Shown: positions 8,299 to 18,614, counted from the stretch's first letter. The stretch: 39,268 nucleotides of DNA from Serratia nevei (GCF_024160145.1 NZ_JAMYWQ010000043.1:1-39268), one strand, 5' to 3'. The notes: a model not told the origin generated them from the letters alone. A program made the numbers and translations.

Positions 8299-8346
8299 GT
8301 ATATACAGCGTAATGATCACTATAGCACTGGTGCTTTCTTGTTCAA
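8299..8346 (-). promoter_or_regulatory. Promoter and likely auto-operator of the toxin-antitoxin pair
   Basis: On the minus strand TTGAAC (8346-8341) and TATAGT (8324-8319) are separated by 16 bases, a near-consensus sigma-70 promoter. The palindrome GTATATAC at 8299-8306 lies between the -10 element and the antitoxin ATG, a plausible ribbon-helix-helix operator. The promoter elements are seen directly; the operator role is inferred. Confidence 0.6.
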
Positions 8347-8496
8347 GCAAAGACGCTCTGACGCTAAGCGCAATCTGAATTCATCAGGCTCCGACGGCGC
8401 CCATTTTGTTTGTCCTTGACGGGGTTACGCGGCGCTTATAGCTTTATTGCATCAACAGGCGCGTTGCGCGCCGCGTCAGCGTCAAAGGAACAGAAA

Positions 8497-10023
8497 ATGA
8501 GTGAACCACGGATTATCGCCAAAGCGATGAAAGACGGAAAACCGGAGCAGGATCTGGTGATTTTGCCGGCGTTGGCCAACCGCCACGGGCTGATCACCGG
8601 GGCGACCGGCACCGGCAAGACGGTGACGCTGCAGAAAATGGCCGAACAGTTCTCGCGCATCGGTGTGCCGGTATTCCTGTCGGACGTGAAGGGCGATCTG
8701 TCCGGCATCGGCGCCGAGGGCGTGCCTTCCGAGAAACTGCAGGCGCGCCTGGCGGCGATTGGCGTCACCGACTGGCAGCCGCAGGCTTGCACCATTATTC
8801 CGTGGGATATTTACGGCGAAAAGGGCCACCCGATCCGCGCCACGATTTCCGATCTCGGGCCGCTGCTGCTGGGGCGCCTGTTGGATCTGAACGAGGTGCA
8901 AAGCGGGGTGCTGCAGCTGGTGTTCAAAATCGCCGATGACAACGCACTGCTGTTGCTGGACATGAAGGACCTGCGCGCCATGGTGCAGTTCGTCGGCGAC
9001 AACGCCAAACAATTCCAGACTCAGTACGGCAATATCTCTGCCGCGTCGATTGGCGCCATTCAGCGCGGGTTGCTGACGCTGGAAGAGCAGGGTGCCAACC
9101 GGTTTTTCGGCGAGCCGATGCTGGACATCAACGATCTGATGAAAACCGACGCCAACGGTCACGGCGTGATCAACCTGCTGGCGGCGGACAAGCTGATCAA
9201 TCAGCCGAAGCTGTATTCGGTGTTCCTGCTGTGGCTGCTGGCCGAGCTGTTTGAGCGCCTGCCGGAAGTGGGCGACCCTGAACAGCCGAAGCTGGTGTTC
9301 TTCTTCGATGAGGCGCACCTGCTGTTCAACGATGCGCCGGCGGCGCTGTTGACCAAGATCGAACAGGTGGTGCGTCTGATCCGCTCCAAAGGCGTCGGCA
9401 TTTACTTCGTCACCCAGAACCCGCTGGACATTCCGGACAGCGTGCTGGGCCAGCTGGGCAACCGCGTACAGCATGCGCTGCGCGCCTTTACTCCGCGCGA
9501 TCAGAAGGCGGTGAAGACGGCGGCGCAAACCCTGCGCGCCAATCCGGCCTTCGATGCCGAAACGGCGATCACCGAGCTGGGCGTGGGCGAAGCGCTGGTG
9601 TCATTCCTCGACGAGAAGGGCCGGCCGAACGTGGTGGAGCGGGCGATGGTGATTGCGCCGGAATCCAAAATGGGCATGCTCGGCGCGGAAGGGCTGAACA
9701 GTGCGATCAACAAGTCGCCGCTGTATGGCCGCTACGAGGATATGATCGACCGCGAGTCCGCCTACGAAATCCTGTCTGCGGGAGGCTTCTCCACCGTCGG
9801 CGGGCAGCAACCCGGCCAGCCGGCCCAGCAACAGCAGGCGCAACAGCAGGCGGGCGGCGGCCTGATGGGCAGCTTGAACGAGCTGCTGTTCGGGTCCACC
9901 GGCCCGCGCGGCGGCAAGCGCGACGGCATCGTCCAGACCGCCGCCAAGAGCATGGCGCGCGATCTCGGCCGCCAGATCCTGCGCGGCGTGCTGGGGTCGA
10001 TCACCGGCGGCCGTAAAAAGTAA
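8497..10023 (+). CDS. yjgR: YjgR, HerA-like P-loop ATPase (DUF853 family)
   Basis: 508 residues against about 500 in E. coli YjgR. A Walker A motif GATGTGKT occupies residues 35-42 and a Walker B motif [12 protein letters not shown] follows near residue 270, the layout of the HerA/FtsK-like ATPases. The cellular role is not established. Residues about 440-475 are a Gln/Gly-rich low-complexity linker ([18 protein letters not shown]) before a conserved basic C-terminus. The ATG at 8497 has AAAGGA upstream and the conserved [10 protein letters not shown] start; the open frame extends upstream without another good start. In E. coli yjgR lies elsewhere, so this position is genus-specific or rearranged. 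Confidence 0.92.
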   Translation: MSEPRIIAKAMKDGKPEQDLVILPALANRHGLITGATGTGKTVTLQKMAEQFSRIGVPVFLSDVKGDLSGIGAEGVPSEKLQARLAAIGVTDWQPQACTIIPWDIYGEKGHPIRATISDLGPLLLGRLLDLNEVQSGVLQLVFKIADDNALLLLDMKDLRAMVQFVGDNAKQFQTQYGNISAASIGAIQRGLLTLEEQGANRFFGEPMLDINDLMKTDANGHGVINLLAADKLINQPKLYSVFLLWLLAELFERLPEVGDPEQPKLVFFFDEAHLLFNDAPAALLTKIEQVVRLIRSKGVGIYFVTQNPLDIPDSVLGQLGNRVQHALRAFTPRDQKAVKTAAQTLRANPAFDAETAITELGVGEALVSFLDEKGRPNVVERAMVIAPESKMGMLGAEGLNSAINKSPLYGRYEDMIDRESAYEILSAGGFSTVGGQQPGQPAQQQQAQQQAGGGLMGSLNELLFGSTGPRGGKRDGIVQTAAKSMARDLGRQILRGVLGSITGGRKK

Positions 10024-10095
10024 GCGGAAATTATCGTCGGCAGCGGCGGGTTAAATCAGTACACTGTGGCGGCATTTTTCTCTGCCGGATCTAAC

Positions 10096-10671
10096 ATGCT
10101 GCTGCTGATCGATAATTACGACTCCTTTACCTATAACCTTTACCAGTACTTTTGCGAATTGGGCGCAGAGGTGCTGGTGAAGCGCAACGATGAGCTGCAG
10201 CTGGCCGATATCGAGCGGCTGGCGCCGCAGCATCTGGTGATTTCTCCCGGCCCCTGTACCCCGAACGAAGCGGGCATCTCGCTGGCCGCCATTCGTCATT
10301 TCGCCGGCAAACTGCCGATCCTCGGCGTGTGTCTGGGGCACCAGGCGCTGGGGCAGGCGTTCGGCGCCGAGGTGGTGCGCGCCCGCGCGGTGATGCACGG
10401 CAAAACCTCGGCGATTCGTCACCTGGGCATCGGCGTGTTTCGCGGCCTGAGCGATCCGCTGACCGTGACCCGCTACCACTCATTGGTGCTGAAAGCCGAT
10501 ACGCTGCCGAACTGTTTTGACGTGACCGCCTGGAGCGAGCGCGACGGCGTGCGCGACGAGATCATGGGCATCCGCCACCGCACTTTGGCGCTGGAAGGCG
10601 TGCAGTTCCATCCGGAAAGCGTGCTCAGCGAGCAGGGCCACCAGCTGCTGGAGAATTTCCTCAAGCGTTAA
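10096..10671 (+). CDS. pabA: PabA, aminodeoxychorismate synthase glutamine amidotransferase subunit
   Basis: 191 residues, class I glutamine amidotransferase. It supplies ammonia to PabB to form 4-amino-4-deoxychorismate on the folate pathway. Visible motifs are [12 protein letters not shown] at the start, the oxyanion loop SPGPCTP, nucleophile Cys79 in GVCLGHQA, and the catalytic His-Glu pair in QFHPES. The ATG at 10096 matches the family N-terminus, although the ribosome site is poor. Synteny with argD downstream is as in E. coli, where fic rather than yjgR lies upstream. TrpG-type paralogues are similar, but the neighbourhood makes PabA the better call. Confidence 0.94.
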   Translation: MLLLIDNYDSFTYNLYQYFCELGAEVLVKRNDELQLADIERLAPQHLVISPGPCTPNEAGISLAAIRHFAGKLPILGVCLGHQALGQAFGAEVVRARAVMHGKTSAIRHLGIGVFRGLSDPLTVTRYHSLVLKADTLPNCFDVTAWSERDGVRDEIMGIRHRTLALEGVQFHPESVLSEQGHQLLENFLKR

Positions 10672-10718
10672 TTCCGGCGCGTTTTTTTCGCCCGTCAGGC
10701 GTTTTGCGTTTGCGCTTT

Positions 10719-10757
10719 ATTGGTTTTTTATGCATATTTCGTGATTATGTTTTCAAT
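10719..10757 (+). promoter_or_regulatory. Tandem ARG boxes (ArgR operator) upstream of argD
   Basis: Two 18-base imperfect palindromes fit the ArgR consensus (TGAAT, four A/T, ATTCA). Box 1 at 10719-10736 has TGGTT-TTTT-ATGCA (7 of 10 core matches). Box 2 at 10740-10757 has TGATT-ATGT-TTTCA (8 of 10). They are separated by exactly 3 bases, the spacing bound by the ArgR hexamer in enterics. Arginine-dependent repression of argD is therefore expected. Confidence 0.65.
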
Positions 10758-10778
10758 CTGACATTACGATAGCGCTGA

Positions 10779-12020
<1,242 letters not shown>

Positions 12021-12036
12021 AGCTCGTGCGGCATAT

Positions 12037-12060
12037 GACGGGGCGCGGCATGCCGCGCCC
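12037..12060. other. 20-bp perfect palindrome between convergent argD and yhfK
   Basis: Bases 12041-12060 are a perfect 20-base palindrome (GGGCGCGGCA and its complement). It begins 20 bases after the argD stop and ends immediately before the yhfK stop codon. It would form a very stable hairpin in both transcripts, so it probably acts as a bidirectional transcript end, although neither side has a clean U tract. Bases 12037-12056 match 15617-15636 with a single mismatch. Confidence 0.6.
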
Positions 12061-14139
12061 TTATTGATCGCGCAGTTTGCGTTTGAGCCAGATGCCGTGG
12101 TGCGGGCGCTGGCGCCAGGCCAGCGACGAAATGGTGTGCATCACGTTCAGGTGCGACAAAATGCGCCGAAGATGGCGCTCCATCTCGGTGACGGGCATGT
12201 CCGGATGCAGATCCGGCGGCTGCATGATGCCGCTGTTGCCGCTGCTCGGGCCGTCGTATTCCAACCGCTGCTGGCAGCTTTGCAGCGCGATTTCACAGGT
12301 TTGCAGATACGCTTCCGCCAGTTTCGGCGTCAGCATGTAGTGCTCGCGCGCCAGAATGGTCATGGCGTTCAGGTGTTCGACGATGAACTGGCTGTGCGTC
12401 ACCCACAGCCGCATGTCCGCCAGATAGTTCGACGCGAATCCCGGCTCCTGCATCGCCTGATTGAGCGAGGTGAACAGCGCGTTGTGCGCCTGGTTGACCT
12501 GCATGCGGGCGTAGGCCAACGCGGTGGCGTCCGGTTCAGGCTGCTTGAGCATCAGCCGTAGCGCGGTTTGATCGTTCTCCAACGCCTGATGGGCATTCTT
12601 GCGCAGCAGCCCGCTTTGCCACTGTGGCCACAGCCAAATGGTGCCGCCGAACGCCAGCACGCAGCCGATCAAGGTATCAATCAGGCGCGGCACCAGAAAA
12701 TGCGAGCCGTTCAGCGCCAGCAGCTGCAGGGTGTAAACCGCCGTGATCGTAAAGCCAATCACCGACAGCCCGTAGTTCTTGCGCGAAACCAGGTAGGCCA
12801 GCAGCGTGATCACCAGCATGATGCTCAGCGTTTCTCCTTCCGGCAGCTGCAACTGCAGCAGCCCGGCCGCCAGCAATAGCCCGGCGATCGTGCCCAGTGC
12901 ACGGTGCTGAATACGCACCCGGGTGGCGTTATACCCGTTTTGGCTCACCAGCATGATGGTGAGCAGGATCCAGTAAGGTTTCGGCAGGTTGAACACTGCC
13001 CCCAGGCTGCTGCCGACCGCCAGCGTCACGCCCAGCCGTGCGGCGTTGCGCAGGGCGGTGGATTTGAACGACAGGTAGCTGGCCAGCGCCGGCCAAAACG
13101 GCAGGCGGTGCTGGCCGGGCATCAGGTCGCGGCGGTACAGCGGATGCTGGGTGCGCAGCAGGCGGGCGATGCGGCTGAAGTGGTAGTAACAAAACTGGCC
13201 GACCGGGTTGTCGGGATGCTGCGACGCCATTTTTTCCAGCGCGGCCAGCTCGTGGGTCATGGAGAAGCGCTTCGAATGTTGATGATAGAGAATATCGTGC
13301 GCCACTACGCGCAGCCGGCCGGCGATCACCTGGGCATTGCGGCGAATGATCGCTTCGGCCTGGCTCTGCTCCACCAGTTTTTGCACCTCTTCCGGCAGAT
13401 GCAGGCTGACGGTGATGTGCTCCTGCAGGTCCATCGCCACCTGAAAGGCGCGCTGCAGGCGCTTTTGTTCGAGGTTGCTGGCGTGCGGCAGGAAATTAAG
13501 CTGTTGGTACAACAGGCTGATCAGGTCCATCACCTTTTGCTGGCGCACCAGCAGCGGCGGCAGCGCGGTTTGCGGATCGGTGTGCTGGGTCAGCAGCGAA
13601 TATTTGGCTTCGAAGTAGTCCGCCAGTTCCAGGTAGAGCTGGCTCAGCGTCTCGCGCATCGGCTGCTCTTGCCACAGCTTGAACCAGAACCAGGTGAACA
13701 AGCCGTACCAGGCGGTGCCGATCGCGTACAGCAGCGGTGCCTGCCAGATAGGCACCGTGCCGGCCGTGCTGAGGGCGAAGATGGCGGCCACCAGCGCCGC
13801 CGGCAACAGCCGGGCGTGCAGCGGGCTGATTTCACCGGTGACGCCGAGCAGCAGCGCCAGGCCCAGCATCAGCGCCGGCAGCGGCACGTGCCACAGCAGG
13901 GCCTGTTGCAGCAGCACGCTGCTGAAGGCGAACAGCGAACCGCCGACGATCAGCCGTTTAAAGAAGCGCTTATGCGGCGTGTCCAGACCGGCGATATTGC
14001 AGCAGGCGGGCACCAGAGAGAACATCAGGCCGAGCTGCAGCTGGCCTATCAGCAGGCCGAACAGCACCGGCAGGCACAACACCAGCGTTTGTCGCAGTGC
14101 GTAGTTGATTTCCGGGTGGTAGATCAGGCGGCGCCACAT
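12061..14139 (-). CDS. yhfK: YhfK, FUSC/YccS-family inner-membrane protein
   Basis: 692 residues (696 in E. coli YhfK). Two blocks of hydrophobic helices (about residues 10-160 and 360-500) are each followed by a large helical cytoplasmic region, the arrangement of the YccS/YhfK subgroup of the FUSC superfamily, related to aromatic-acid exporters such as AaeB. Its substrate is not known. It follows crp on the same strand, but the strong crp terminator ends only 15 bases upstream, so it probably depends on read-through or a promoter inside crp. The ATG at 14139 matches the family start MWRRLIYHPE. Confidence 0.9.
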   Translation of the reverse strand: MWRRLIYHPEINYALRQTLVLCLPVLFGLLIGQLQLGLMFSLVPACCNIAGLDTPHKRFFKRLIVGGSLFAFSSVLLQQALLWHVPLPALMLGLALLLGVTGEISPLHARLLPAALVAAIFALSTAGTVPIWQAPLLYAIGTAWYGLFTWFWFKLWQEQPMRETLSQLYLELADYFEAKYSLLTQHTDPQTALPPLLVRQQKVMDLISLLYQQLNFLPHASNLEQKRLQRAFQVAMDLQEHITVSLHLPEEVQKLVEQSQAEAIIRRNAQVIAGRLRVVAHDILYHQHSKRFSMTHELAALEKMASQHPDNPVGQFCYYHFSRIARLLRTQHPLYRRDLMPGQHRLPFWPALASYLSFKSTALRNAARLGVTLAVGSSLGAVFNLPKPYWILLTIMLVSQNGYNATRVRIQHRALGTIAGLLLAAGLLQLQLPEGETLSIMLVITLLAYLVSRKNYGLSVIGFTITAVYTLQLLALNGSHFLVPRLIDTLIGCVLAFGGTIWLWPQWQSGLLRKNAHQALENDQTALRLMLKQPEPDATALAYARMQVNQAHNALFTSLNQAMQEPGFASNYLADMRLWVTHSQFIVEHLNAMTILAREHYMLTPKLAEAYLQTCEIALQSCQQRLEYDGPSSGNSGIMQPPDLHPDMPVTEMERHLRRILSHLNVMHTISSLAWRQRPHHGIWLKRKLRDQ

Positions 14140-14153
14140 GGCAGAGAGCAGAC

Positions 14154-14180
14154 AAAAAAACGGCGCAATCTGCGCCGTTT
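14154..14180 (-). terminator. Intrinsic terminator of crp
   Basis: On the minus strand AAACGGCGCA, loop GAT, TGCGCCGTTT and a run of T form a perfect ten-base-pair stem with a U tract. It starts 9 bases after the crp stop codon. This is the clearest intrinsic terminator in the window. Confidence 0.9.
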
Positions 14181-14189
14181 CTTCAGGGA

Positions 14190-14822
14190 TTAACGGGTGC
14201 CGTAGACGACAATGGTTTTGCCGTGGGCGGAAATCAGGTTTTGATCTTCCAGCATTTTCAGAATACGGCCAACGGTTTCACGCGAGCAGCCGACGATCTG
14301 GCCGATCTCCTGGCGGGTGATCTTGATCTGCATACCGTCAGGGTGAGTCATGGCGTCGGGTTGCTTCGCCAGATTCAGCAGGGTTTGCGCGATGCGGCCG
14401 GTAACGTCCAGGAAGGCGAGGTTGCCCACTTTTTCGGAGGTGACCTGCAGGCGGCTCGCCATTTGGGCGGACAGACGCATCAGGATGTCCGGGTTCACCT
14501 GGATCAGCTGGCGGAATTTCTTGTAGGAAATTTCGGCCACTTCACAGGCGGTTTTCGCGCGAACCCAGGCGCTGCGCTCCTGGCCTTCTTCGAACAATCC
14601 GAGCTCGCCGATGAAATCCCCCTGGTTGAGGTAGGACAGGATCATCTCTTTACCTTCTTCATCCTTGATCAGCACCGCGACGGAGCCTTTCACGATGTAG
14701 TAAAGCGTTTCGGCCTTTTCACCTTGGTGAATCAGCGTACTCTTCGATGGATATTTGTGGATATGGCAATGAGACAGGAACCATTCGAGAGTAGGGTCTG
14801 TTTGCGGTTTGCCGAGAACCAT
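14190..14822 (-). CDS. crp: Crp, cyclic-AMP receptor protein (global regulator)
   Basis: 210 residues, same length as E. coli Crp and nearly identical. The cyclic-nucleotide domain (1-130) contains the cAMP pocket [20 protein letters not shown], and the winged helix-turn-helix contains [20 protein letters not shown] with the recognition helix RETVGR intact. It activates catabolic operons in response to cAMP and could act on the glucoside and other sugar genes of the window. The start is fixed by [14 protein letters not shown] and GAGGAT just upstream. It is divergent from yhfA across a 382-base regulatory region and ends at a strong terminator. Confidence 0.98.
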   Translation of the reverse strand: MVLGKPQTDPTLEWFLSHCHIHKYPSKSTLIHQGEKAETLYYIVKGSVAVLIKDEEGKEMILSYLNQGDFIGELGLFEEGQERSAWVRAKTACEVAEISYKKFRQLIQVNPDILMRLSAQMASRLQVTSEKVGNLAFLDVTGRIAQTLLNLAKQPDAMTHPDGMQIKITRQEIGQIVGCSRETVGRILKMLEDQNLISAHGKTIVVYGTR

Positions 14823-15204
14823 TCGCTGTTATCCTCTGTTGTTATCGCTGCCTTGTGTCACAGGGGTCAGAGTTCCCTGTAAAACCCGCCTGTAGCCGCA
14901 GTCATGAGCGAGGGCTACCGGCAAGTTTTGAGGCGTGTCATAAAAATACGCTGTCGCTCTAGCATATTAACTTGCCGTAAGCGCTGCAAGCTACATTCTG
15001 TTAACATACCGGTAAAGGAGCCTTTCTCTGGGCGTTTCCCTGAAATTCAGTGTCCCGGAAAGATTTATTGCGGCTCTGTTTGTAGCACAGAGTAAGGCGG
15101 GTGTCTCGTGTTGTCTCGCTTCAGCATGATTAGCATCAGGTTACGTTGCCTGTTTCTATGCGAAAGCGTACTCTGATTTTAAGAAATCAACCGGAGTGAC
15201 CAGA
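14823..15204. promoter_or_regulatory. Divergent crp / yhfA regulatory region
   Basis: This 382-base region carries the crp leader on the minus strand and the yhfA promoter on the plus strand. The crp ribosome-site segment (AACAGAGGATAAC) resembles that of E. coli. A hairpin with arms GTAGCC (14892-14897) and GGCTAC (14913-14918) lies in the crp leader. In E. coli crp is autoregulated from this region, but I see no convincing full CRP site here; the best candidate (TGTGACACAAGGCAGC on the minus strand near 14860) matches only one half. A 63-codon open frame at 14904-15095 looks spurious. Confidence 0.6.
15146..15174 (+). promoter_or_regulatory. Candidate sigma-70 promoter of yhfA
   Basis: TTGCCT (15146-15151) and TACTCT (15169-15174) are separated by 17 bases, 30 bases before the yhfA ATG. 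The -35 matches four of six consensus bases and the -10 three of six, so this is tentative. Confidence 0.35.
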
Positions 15205-15612
15205 ATGCAGGCAAGAGTTAAATGGGTGGAAGGGTTAACGTTTTTGGGTGAATCGGCCTCCGGCCACCAGGTGCTGATGGACGGCAACGCCGGTGATAAA
15301 GCGCCCAGCCCGATGGAGATGGTGCTGATGTCGGTGGGCGGCTGCAGCGCGATCGACGTGGTGTCCATCCTGCAAAAAGGGCGCAACGACGTGCGCGACT
15401 GCGAGGTGAAGCTGACCTCCGAGCGCCGTGAAGAAGCCCCGCGGTTGTTCACCCACATCAACCTGCACTTTATCGTTACCGGCCAGGACCTGACCGACAA
15501 GATCGTCGAGCGTGCGGTGAACCTGTCGGCGGAGAAATACTGCTCGGTGGCGCTGATGCTCAACAAGGCCGCCACGGTGACCCACAGCTTCGAGATCCGC
15601 CAACCGGCGTAA
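15205..15612 (+). CDS. yhfA: YhfA, OsmC/Ohr-family protein
   Basis: 135 residues. The two family cysteines are Cys47 (VGGCSAIDV) and Cys113 (KYCSVALML), as expected for OsmC-type thiol peroxidases, though YhfA itself has no established substrate. The ATG at 15205 follows GGAG by 8 bases and matches the conserved MQARVKWVEG start; an in-frame GTG at 15196 overlaps the ribosome site and is unlikely. Divergent from crp and convergent with prkB, as in E. coli. Confidence 0.94.
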   Translation: MQARVKWVEGLTFLGESASGHQVLMDGNAGDKAPSPMEMVLMSVGGCSAIDVVSILQKGRNDVRDCEVKLTSERREEAPRLFTHINLHFIVTGQDLTDKIVERAVNLSAEKYCSVALMLNKAATVTHSFEIRQPA

Positions 15613-15616
15613 TCGG

Positions 15617-15641
15617 GACGGGGCGCGGCCTGCCGCCGCGC
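15617..15641. other. GC-rich hairpin between convergent yhfA and prkB
   Basis: GCGCGGC (15623-15629) and GCCGCGC (15635-15641) form a seven-base-pair stem with loop CTGCC between the ends of two convergent genes. No U tract follows. Bases 15617-15636 repeat the 12037-12056 sequence with one mismatch. Confidence 0.5.
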
Positions 15642-15650
15642 TCAACGCAT

Positions 15651-16520
15651 TTATTCGATCTTCTTGCCTTCCAGCAACCGCTGCACCAGCGGCGCCATGA
15701 TCAGCTCCATCGCCAGCCCCATCTTGCCGCCCGGCACCACTAACGTATTGATGTGCGAGATAAACGAGCCCTGCAGCATCGCCAGCAAATAGGGGAAGTC
15801 AATTTGATCCAGCCCGCGGAAGTGGATCACCACGAAGCTTTCGTCCAGTGAGGGAATCGCCTTGGCGGCGAACGGGTTGGAGGTGTCCACCGTCGGCACG
15901 CGCTGGAAGTTGATGTGGGTGCGCGAGAACTGCGGCGTGATGTAGTTGATGTAATCTTCCATCGAACGCACCACCGAATCCATCACCGCTTCGCGAGAGT
16001 GGCCCCGCTCGCCGGTATCGCGGATCAGTTTCTGAATCCACTCCAGGTTGACGATCGGCACCACGCCGACCAGCAGATCGACGTGGTTGGCCACGTCGTG
16101 GTGATCGGTGACCACGCCGCCGTGCAGCCCCTCGTAGAACAGTACGTCGGTCGGTGCCGGCAGCGGTTCCCACGGGGTGAAGGTACCCGGCACCTGATTG
16201 TAGGGCACCGCTTCGTCGTAGGTGTGCAGATACTTGCGCGAGCGCCCGGTGCCGTTCTTGCCGTAGTCGATAAAGCTCTGCTGCAGCAGGCCGAAGTCGT
16301 TGGCCTCGGGGCCGAAATAGCTGATGTGTCTGCCCAGATCGCGCGCCTTGCGGATCGCCGCGTCCATTTCCGGCCGGGTGTAGCGATGGAAGCTGTCGCC
16401 CTCCAGCTCGGCGGCGCGGATGTTGAGCTGTTGGAAGATCTTACGGAAGGCCACGCTGGTGGTGGTGGTGCCGGCGCCGCTGGAACCGGTCACCGCGATA
16501 ACGGGATGTTTGGCAGACAT
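15651..16520 (-). CDS. prkB: PrkB, phosphoribulokinase-like P-loop kinase
   Basis: 289 residues, matching E. coli PrkB (YhfF region) in length and sequence. Walker A is GSSGAGTTTT at residues 12-21, and EGLHGGVVT and SREAVMDSVVRSMEDY are conserved as in phosphoribulokinases. No Calvin cycle is expected in this organism, so the true substrate is unknown. I chose the ATG at 16520 (MSAKHPVIAV) to match the family; a GTG four codons upstream overlaps the GGAG site. Convergent with yhfA; yheT and yheU lie upstream on the same strand with a 151-base gap. Confidence 0.93.
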   Translation of the reverse strand: MSAKHPVIAVTGSSGAGTTTTSVAFRKIFQQLNIRAAELEGDSFHRYTRPEMDAAIRKARDLGRHISYFGPEANDFGLLQQSFIDYGKNGTGRSRKYLHTYDEAVPYNQVPGTFTPWEPLPAPTDVLFYEGLHGGVVTDHHDVANHVDLLVGVVPIVNLEWIQKLIRDTGERGHSREAVMDSVVRSMEDYINYITPQFSRTHINFQRVPTVDTSNPFAAKAIPSLDESFVVIHFRGLDQIDFPYLLAMLQGSFISHINTLVVPGGKMGLAMELIMAPLVQRLLEGKKIE

Positions 16521-16671
16521 GATGGTTGTCACTCCGTGTTGAATGCGCCGGCGTCAGGGGATTATTGTGGCTCTTGTTGACGCTCTCTATCTCAGGAAAA
16601 AATGGCGCGCGCTGGTTGGCAATGCCCCATTGTTACCTGATTTTTTCCGTCAGTCATAGAACCGAGCGCCA

Positions 16672-16905
16672 CTAAATTTCTTCCTGCCCGGCGCGGAACT
16701 GGCCGCGCGGCATGATGTTGACGCTCTCGTGCAGTTCCGACCACACCAGCACCACTTCGCCGTTTTTCAGCTGGCGGCGCACGTCCTCCACCTTCTGTTC
16801 CAGCGAGCGTTCGTGTTCGCCGTAATCGGTGCCTTCGCGCAGTACAAAGGATTCGATCAGGCTGTTCAGGGTGTCGGTTGCCAGTTCTTGCCAGGGAATG
16901 ATCAC
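16672..16905 (-). CDS. yheU: YheU, small UPF0270-family protein
   Basis: 77 residues by the GTG at 16905, reading [20 protein letters not shown], close to E. coli YheU (72 residues). No function is known. The GTG overlaps the TGA stop of yheT (GTGA), which supports this start and implies translational coupling. An open frame extends 18 codons further upstream inside yheT, but that extension is not conserved. The conserved segment [20 protein letters not shown] is present and complete. Confidence 0.9.
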   Translation of the reverse strand: MIIPWQELATDTLNSLIESFVLREGTDYGEHERSLEQKVEDVRRQLKNGEVVLVWSELHESVNIMPRGQFRAGQEEI

Positions 16906-17882
16906 GTCGGGATGTCCAGATAAGGGGAAAGCCAGGCCGGAATGCGATGTTCCAGCCACATGTGCGGTTTTTTCAGCGTGCCGCCGACGAAGCCGACGTG
17001 GCCGCCGTACTCGGTCAGCTGATATTCGATATTGCGCGGCAGGCCGGCGACGTCGGGGATCACCTCATGGGTCATGAAGGGATCGTCCTTCGCATGGATG
17101 ATCAGCAGCGGCGTCTGAATAGCCGGCAATAGCGGCAGGGCGCTGCAGCGGCGATAATAGTCGATGGCGTCGCTGAAGCCGTGAATGCGCGAGGTGATGG
17201 CGTCGTCGAATTCGCGGATGCGTCGCAACCCGTTCAGCTGTGACAGCTTGAGCGGCAGAGTGTCCGGGTAGTGCAACAGCTTGCGGGTGGCGTTTTGTTT
17301 CAGCTGCCCCAGCAGGTAGCGCTGATAAACGCGGGAGAAGCCTTGCTCCATGCGGTAGGCGCAGGGCTCCAGCATCAGCGGCGCCGAGACCACCACCGCC
17401 GCCTGCAGCAGGCTGTCGGCGCCTTGCTGCGCCAGATAACAGGCCAGCATGTTGCCGCCGAGCGAAACGCCGACCGCCGCAGTTGGCACCTCGCCGTAGC
17501 GATCGCGCAGCCAGCGCAGGAAGAAGCGCGCATCTTCGGTTTCACCGGAGTGGTAGATGCGCTGCTTGCGGTTGGGCACGCCGCTGCAGCCGCGAAAGTG
17601 CATCACCACGCCGAGCCAGCCACGCTCACGCCAGGCGTTGAGCAGGCCATGCGCGTAGGGGCTGTAGAAGCTGCCTTCCAGGCCGTGGAACAGCACCGCA
17701 CGCGGTTTGTCGCGCGCCTGCGCCGGATCTTCGCTCCAGGCGAGATCGACGAAATCGCCGTCGGGCAATTCCAGCCGTTGCCAATGCGGTTTCAATAACA
17801 CGCGGCGGCGCACCAACCGCGGCAACAGCGTTTGCAGGTGCGGGTTACTGGCCCCGGTCAGAGGGCGAAAAGTGTTAGGCAT
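16902..17882 (-). CDS. yheT: YheT, alpha/beta-hydrolase (AB-hydrolase 4 family)
   Basis: 326 residues. The nucleophile elbow is GVSLGGN with Ser140, the acid is in HAKDDPF and the catalytic His is in GGHVGF, so the triad looks complete. [15 protein letters not shown] supplies the oxyanion region. The substrate is unknown; relatives include esterases and lipases. It is first of a two-gene unit with yheU, sharing the GTGA overlap. It is divergent from the inserted LysE-type exporter; in E. coli the upstream neighbour would be yheS. Confidence 0.92.
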   Translation of the reverse strand: MPNTFRPLTGASNPHLQTLLPRLVRRRVLLKPHWQRLELPDGDFVDLAWSEDPAQARDKPRAVLFHGLEGSFYSPYAHGLLNAWRERGWLGVVMHFRGCSGVPNRKQRIYHSGETEDARFFLRWLRDRYGEVPTAAVGVSLGGNMLACYLAQQGADSLLQAAVVVSAPLMLEPCAYRMEQGFSRVYQRYLLGQLKQNATRKLLHYPDTLPLKLSQLNGLRRIREFDDAITSRIHGFSDAIDYYRRCSALPLLPAIQTPLLIIHAKDDPFMTHEVIPDVAGLPRNIEYQLTEYGGHVGFVGGTLKKPHMWLEHRIPAWLSPYLDIPT

Positions 17883-18001
17883 AGGCTGAGTAAAAATGTT
17901 GTGGGCGGCTATTGTGAGATCCCTAGCGCACTGTTAGCTTCAATACCAAGAACTAACAATGATACTGCAAAAAAGCGCCTTGGGTGAGGAGCACCCGTGC
18001 C

Positions 18002-18604
18002 ATGGAACCGAGTTTATTCCTTTCGATGCTGGGCTTCCTGTGGGTCGCCGCCATCACGCCTGGCCCCAATAACCTGCTGTTGACCACCTCCGGCGCTAAC
18101 TTCGGCTTTATGCGATCGCTGTGGCTGATGGTCGGTATCATGCTCGGCATGCAAAGCATTTTGCTGCTGGTGGCCTTCGGCGTCGGCAGCCTGATTCTGG
18201 TCTACCCGTCGCTGCACCTGATCCTGAAAATCCTCGGCAGTCTGTACCTGCTGTGGCTGGCGTGGAAAGTCGCCACCGCCGCCTATGAAAAGCTGGAAAC
18301 CGACGTGGCGCCGCCGCAGCCGGTGCGGCTGTATCAGGGCTGGCTGCTGCAGTTCCTCAACCCGAAAGCCTGGCTGATGGCGCTGGGGGCGGTGGCCAGC
18401 TTCAGCCTGGCGGGCGATAACTACAACGGATCCATTGCGGCGATCGCGCTGGGCATTTTGGGGGTCAACATTGTCGCCGGCATTATCTGGCTGGCGTTCG
18501 GCACCGTGATCGGCCGCCTGCTGCGCAGCAAAAAGGCCTGGGTTATCTTCAACGGTTCCATGGGGTTGTTGACCGCAGCCTGTGTGTTACTGATCTGGCA
18601 TTAA
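18002..18604 (+). CDS. LysE/RhtB-family amino-acid exporter
   Basis: 200 residues with about six membrane helices. The N-terminal ITPGPNNLLLTTSGANFG is the hallmark of the LysE/RhtB superfamily, and FLNPKAWLMALGA is the second conserved loop. These proteins export amino acids or derivatives from the cytoplasm; the substrate here cannot be assigned. The ATG at 18002 follows GAGGAGC. It ends 10 bases before the phzF-like gene, so the two are probably one transcript. It opens the block inserted between yheT and yheS. Confidence 0.9.
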   Translation: MEPSLFLSMLGFLWVAAITPGPNNLLLTTSGANFGFMRSLWLMVGIMLGMQSILLLVAFGVGSLILVYPSLHLILKILGSLYLLWLAWKVATAAYEKLETDVAPPQPVRLYQGWLLQFLNPKAWLMALGAVASFSLAGDNYNGSIAAIALGILGVNIVAGIIWLAFGTVIGRLLRSKKAWVIFNGSMGLLTAACVLLIWH

Positions 18605-18614
18605 GGAGCGAACG

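Noticed and set aside
9795-9870. Gln-rich tract in yjgR as a repeat expansion or frameshift
   Set aside because: The reading frame continues through to a conserved basic C-terminus, so it is just a low-complexity linker.
12904-14193. 429-codon plus-strand frame opposite yhfK
   Set aside because: Low-complexity Gln/Arg-rich product; yhfK on the minus strand is conserved in length and sequence.
14904-15095. 63-codon open frame in the crp-yhfA region
   Set aside because: No ribosome site and no similarity to a known small protein that I can recognise; the region is regulatory.
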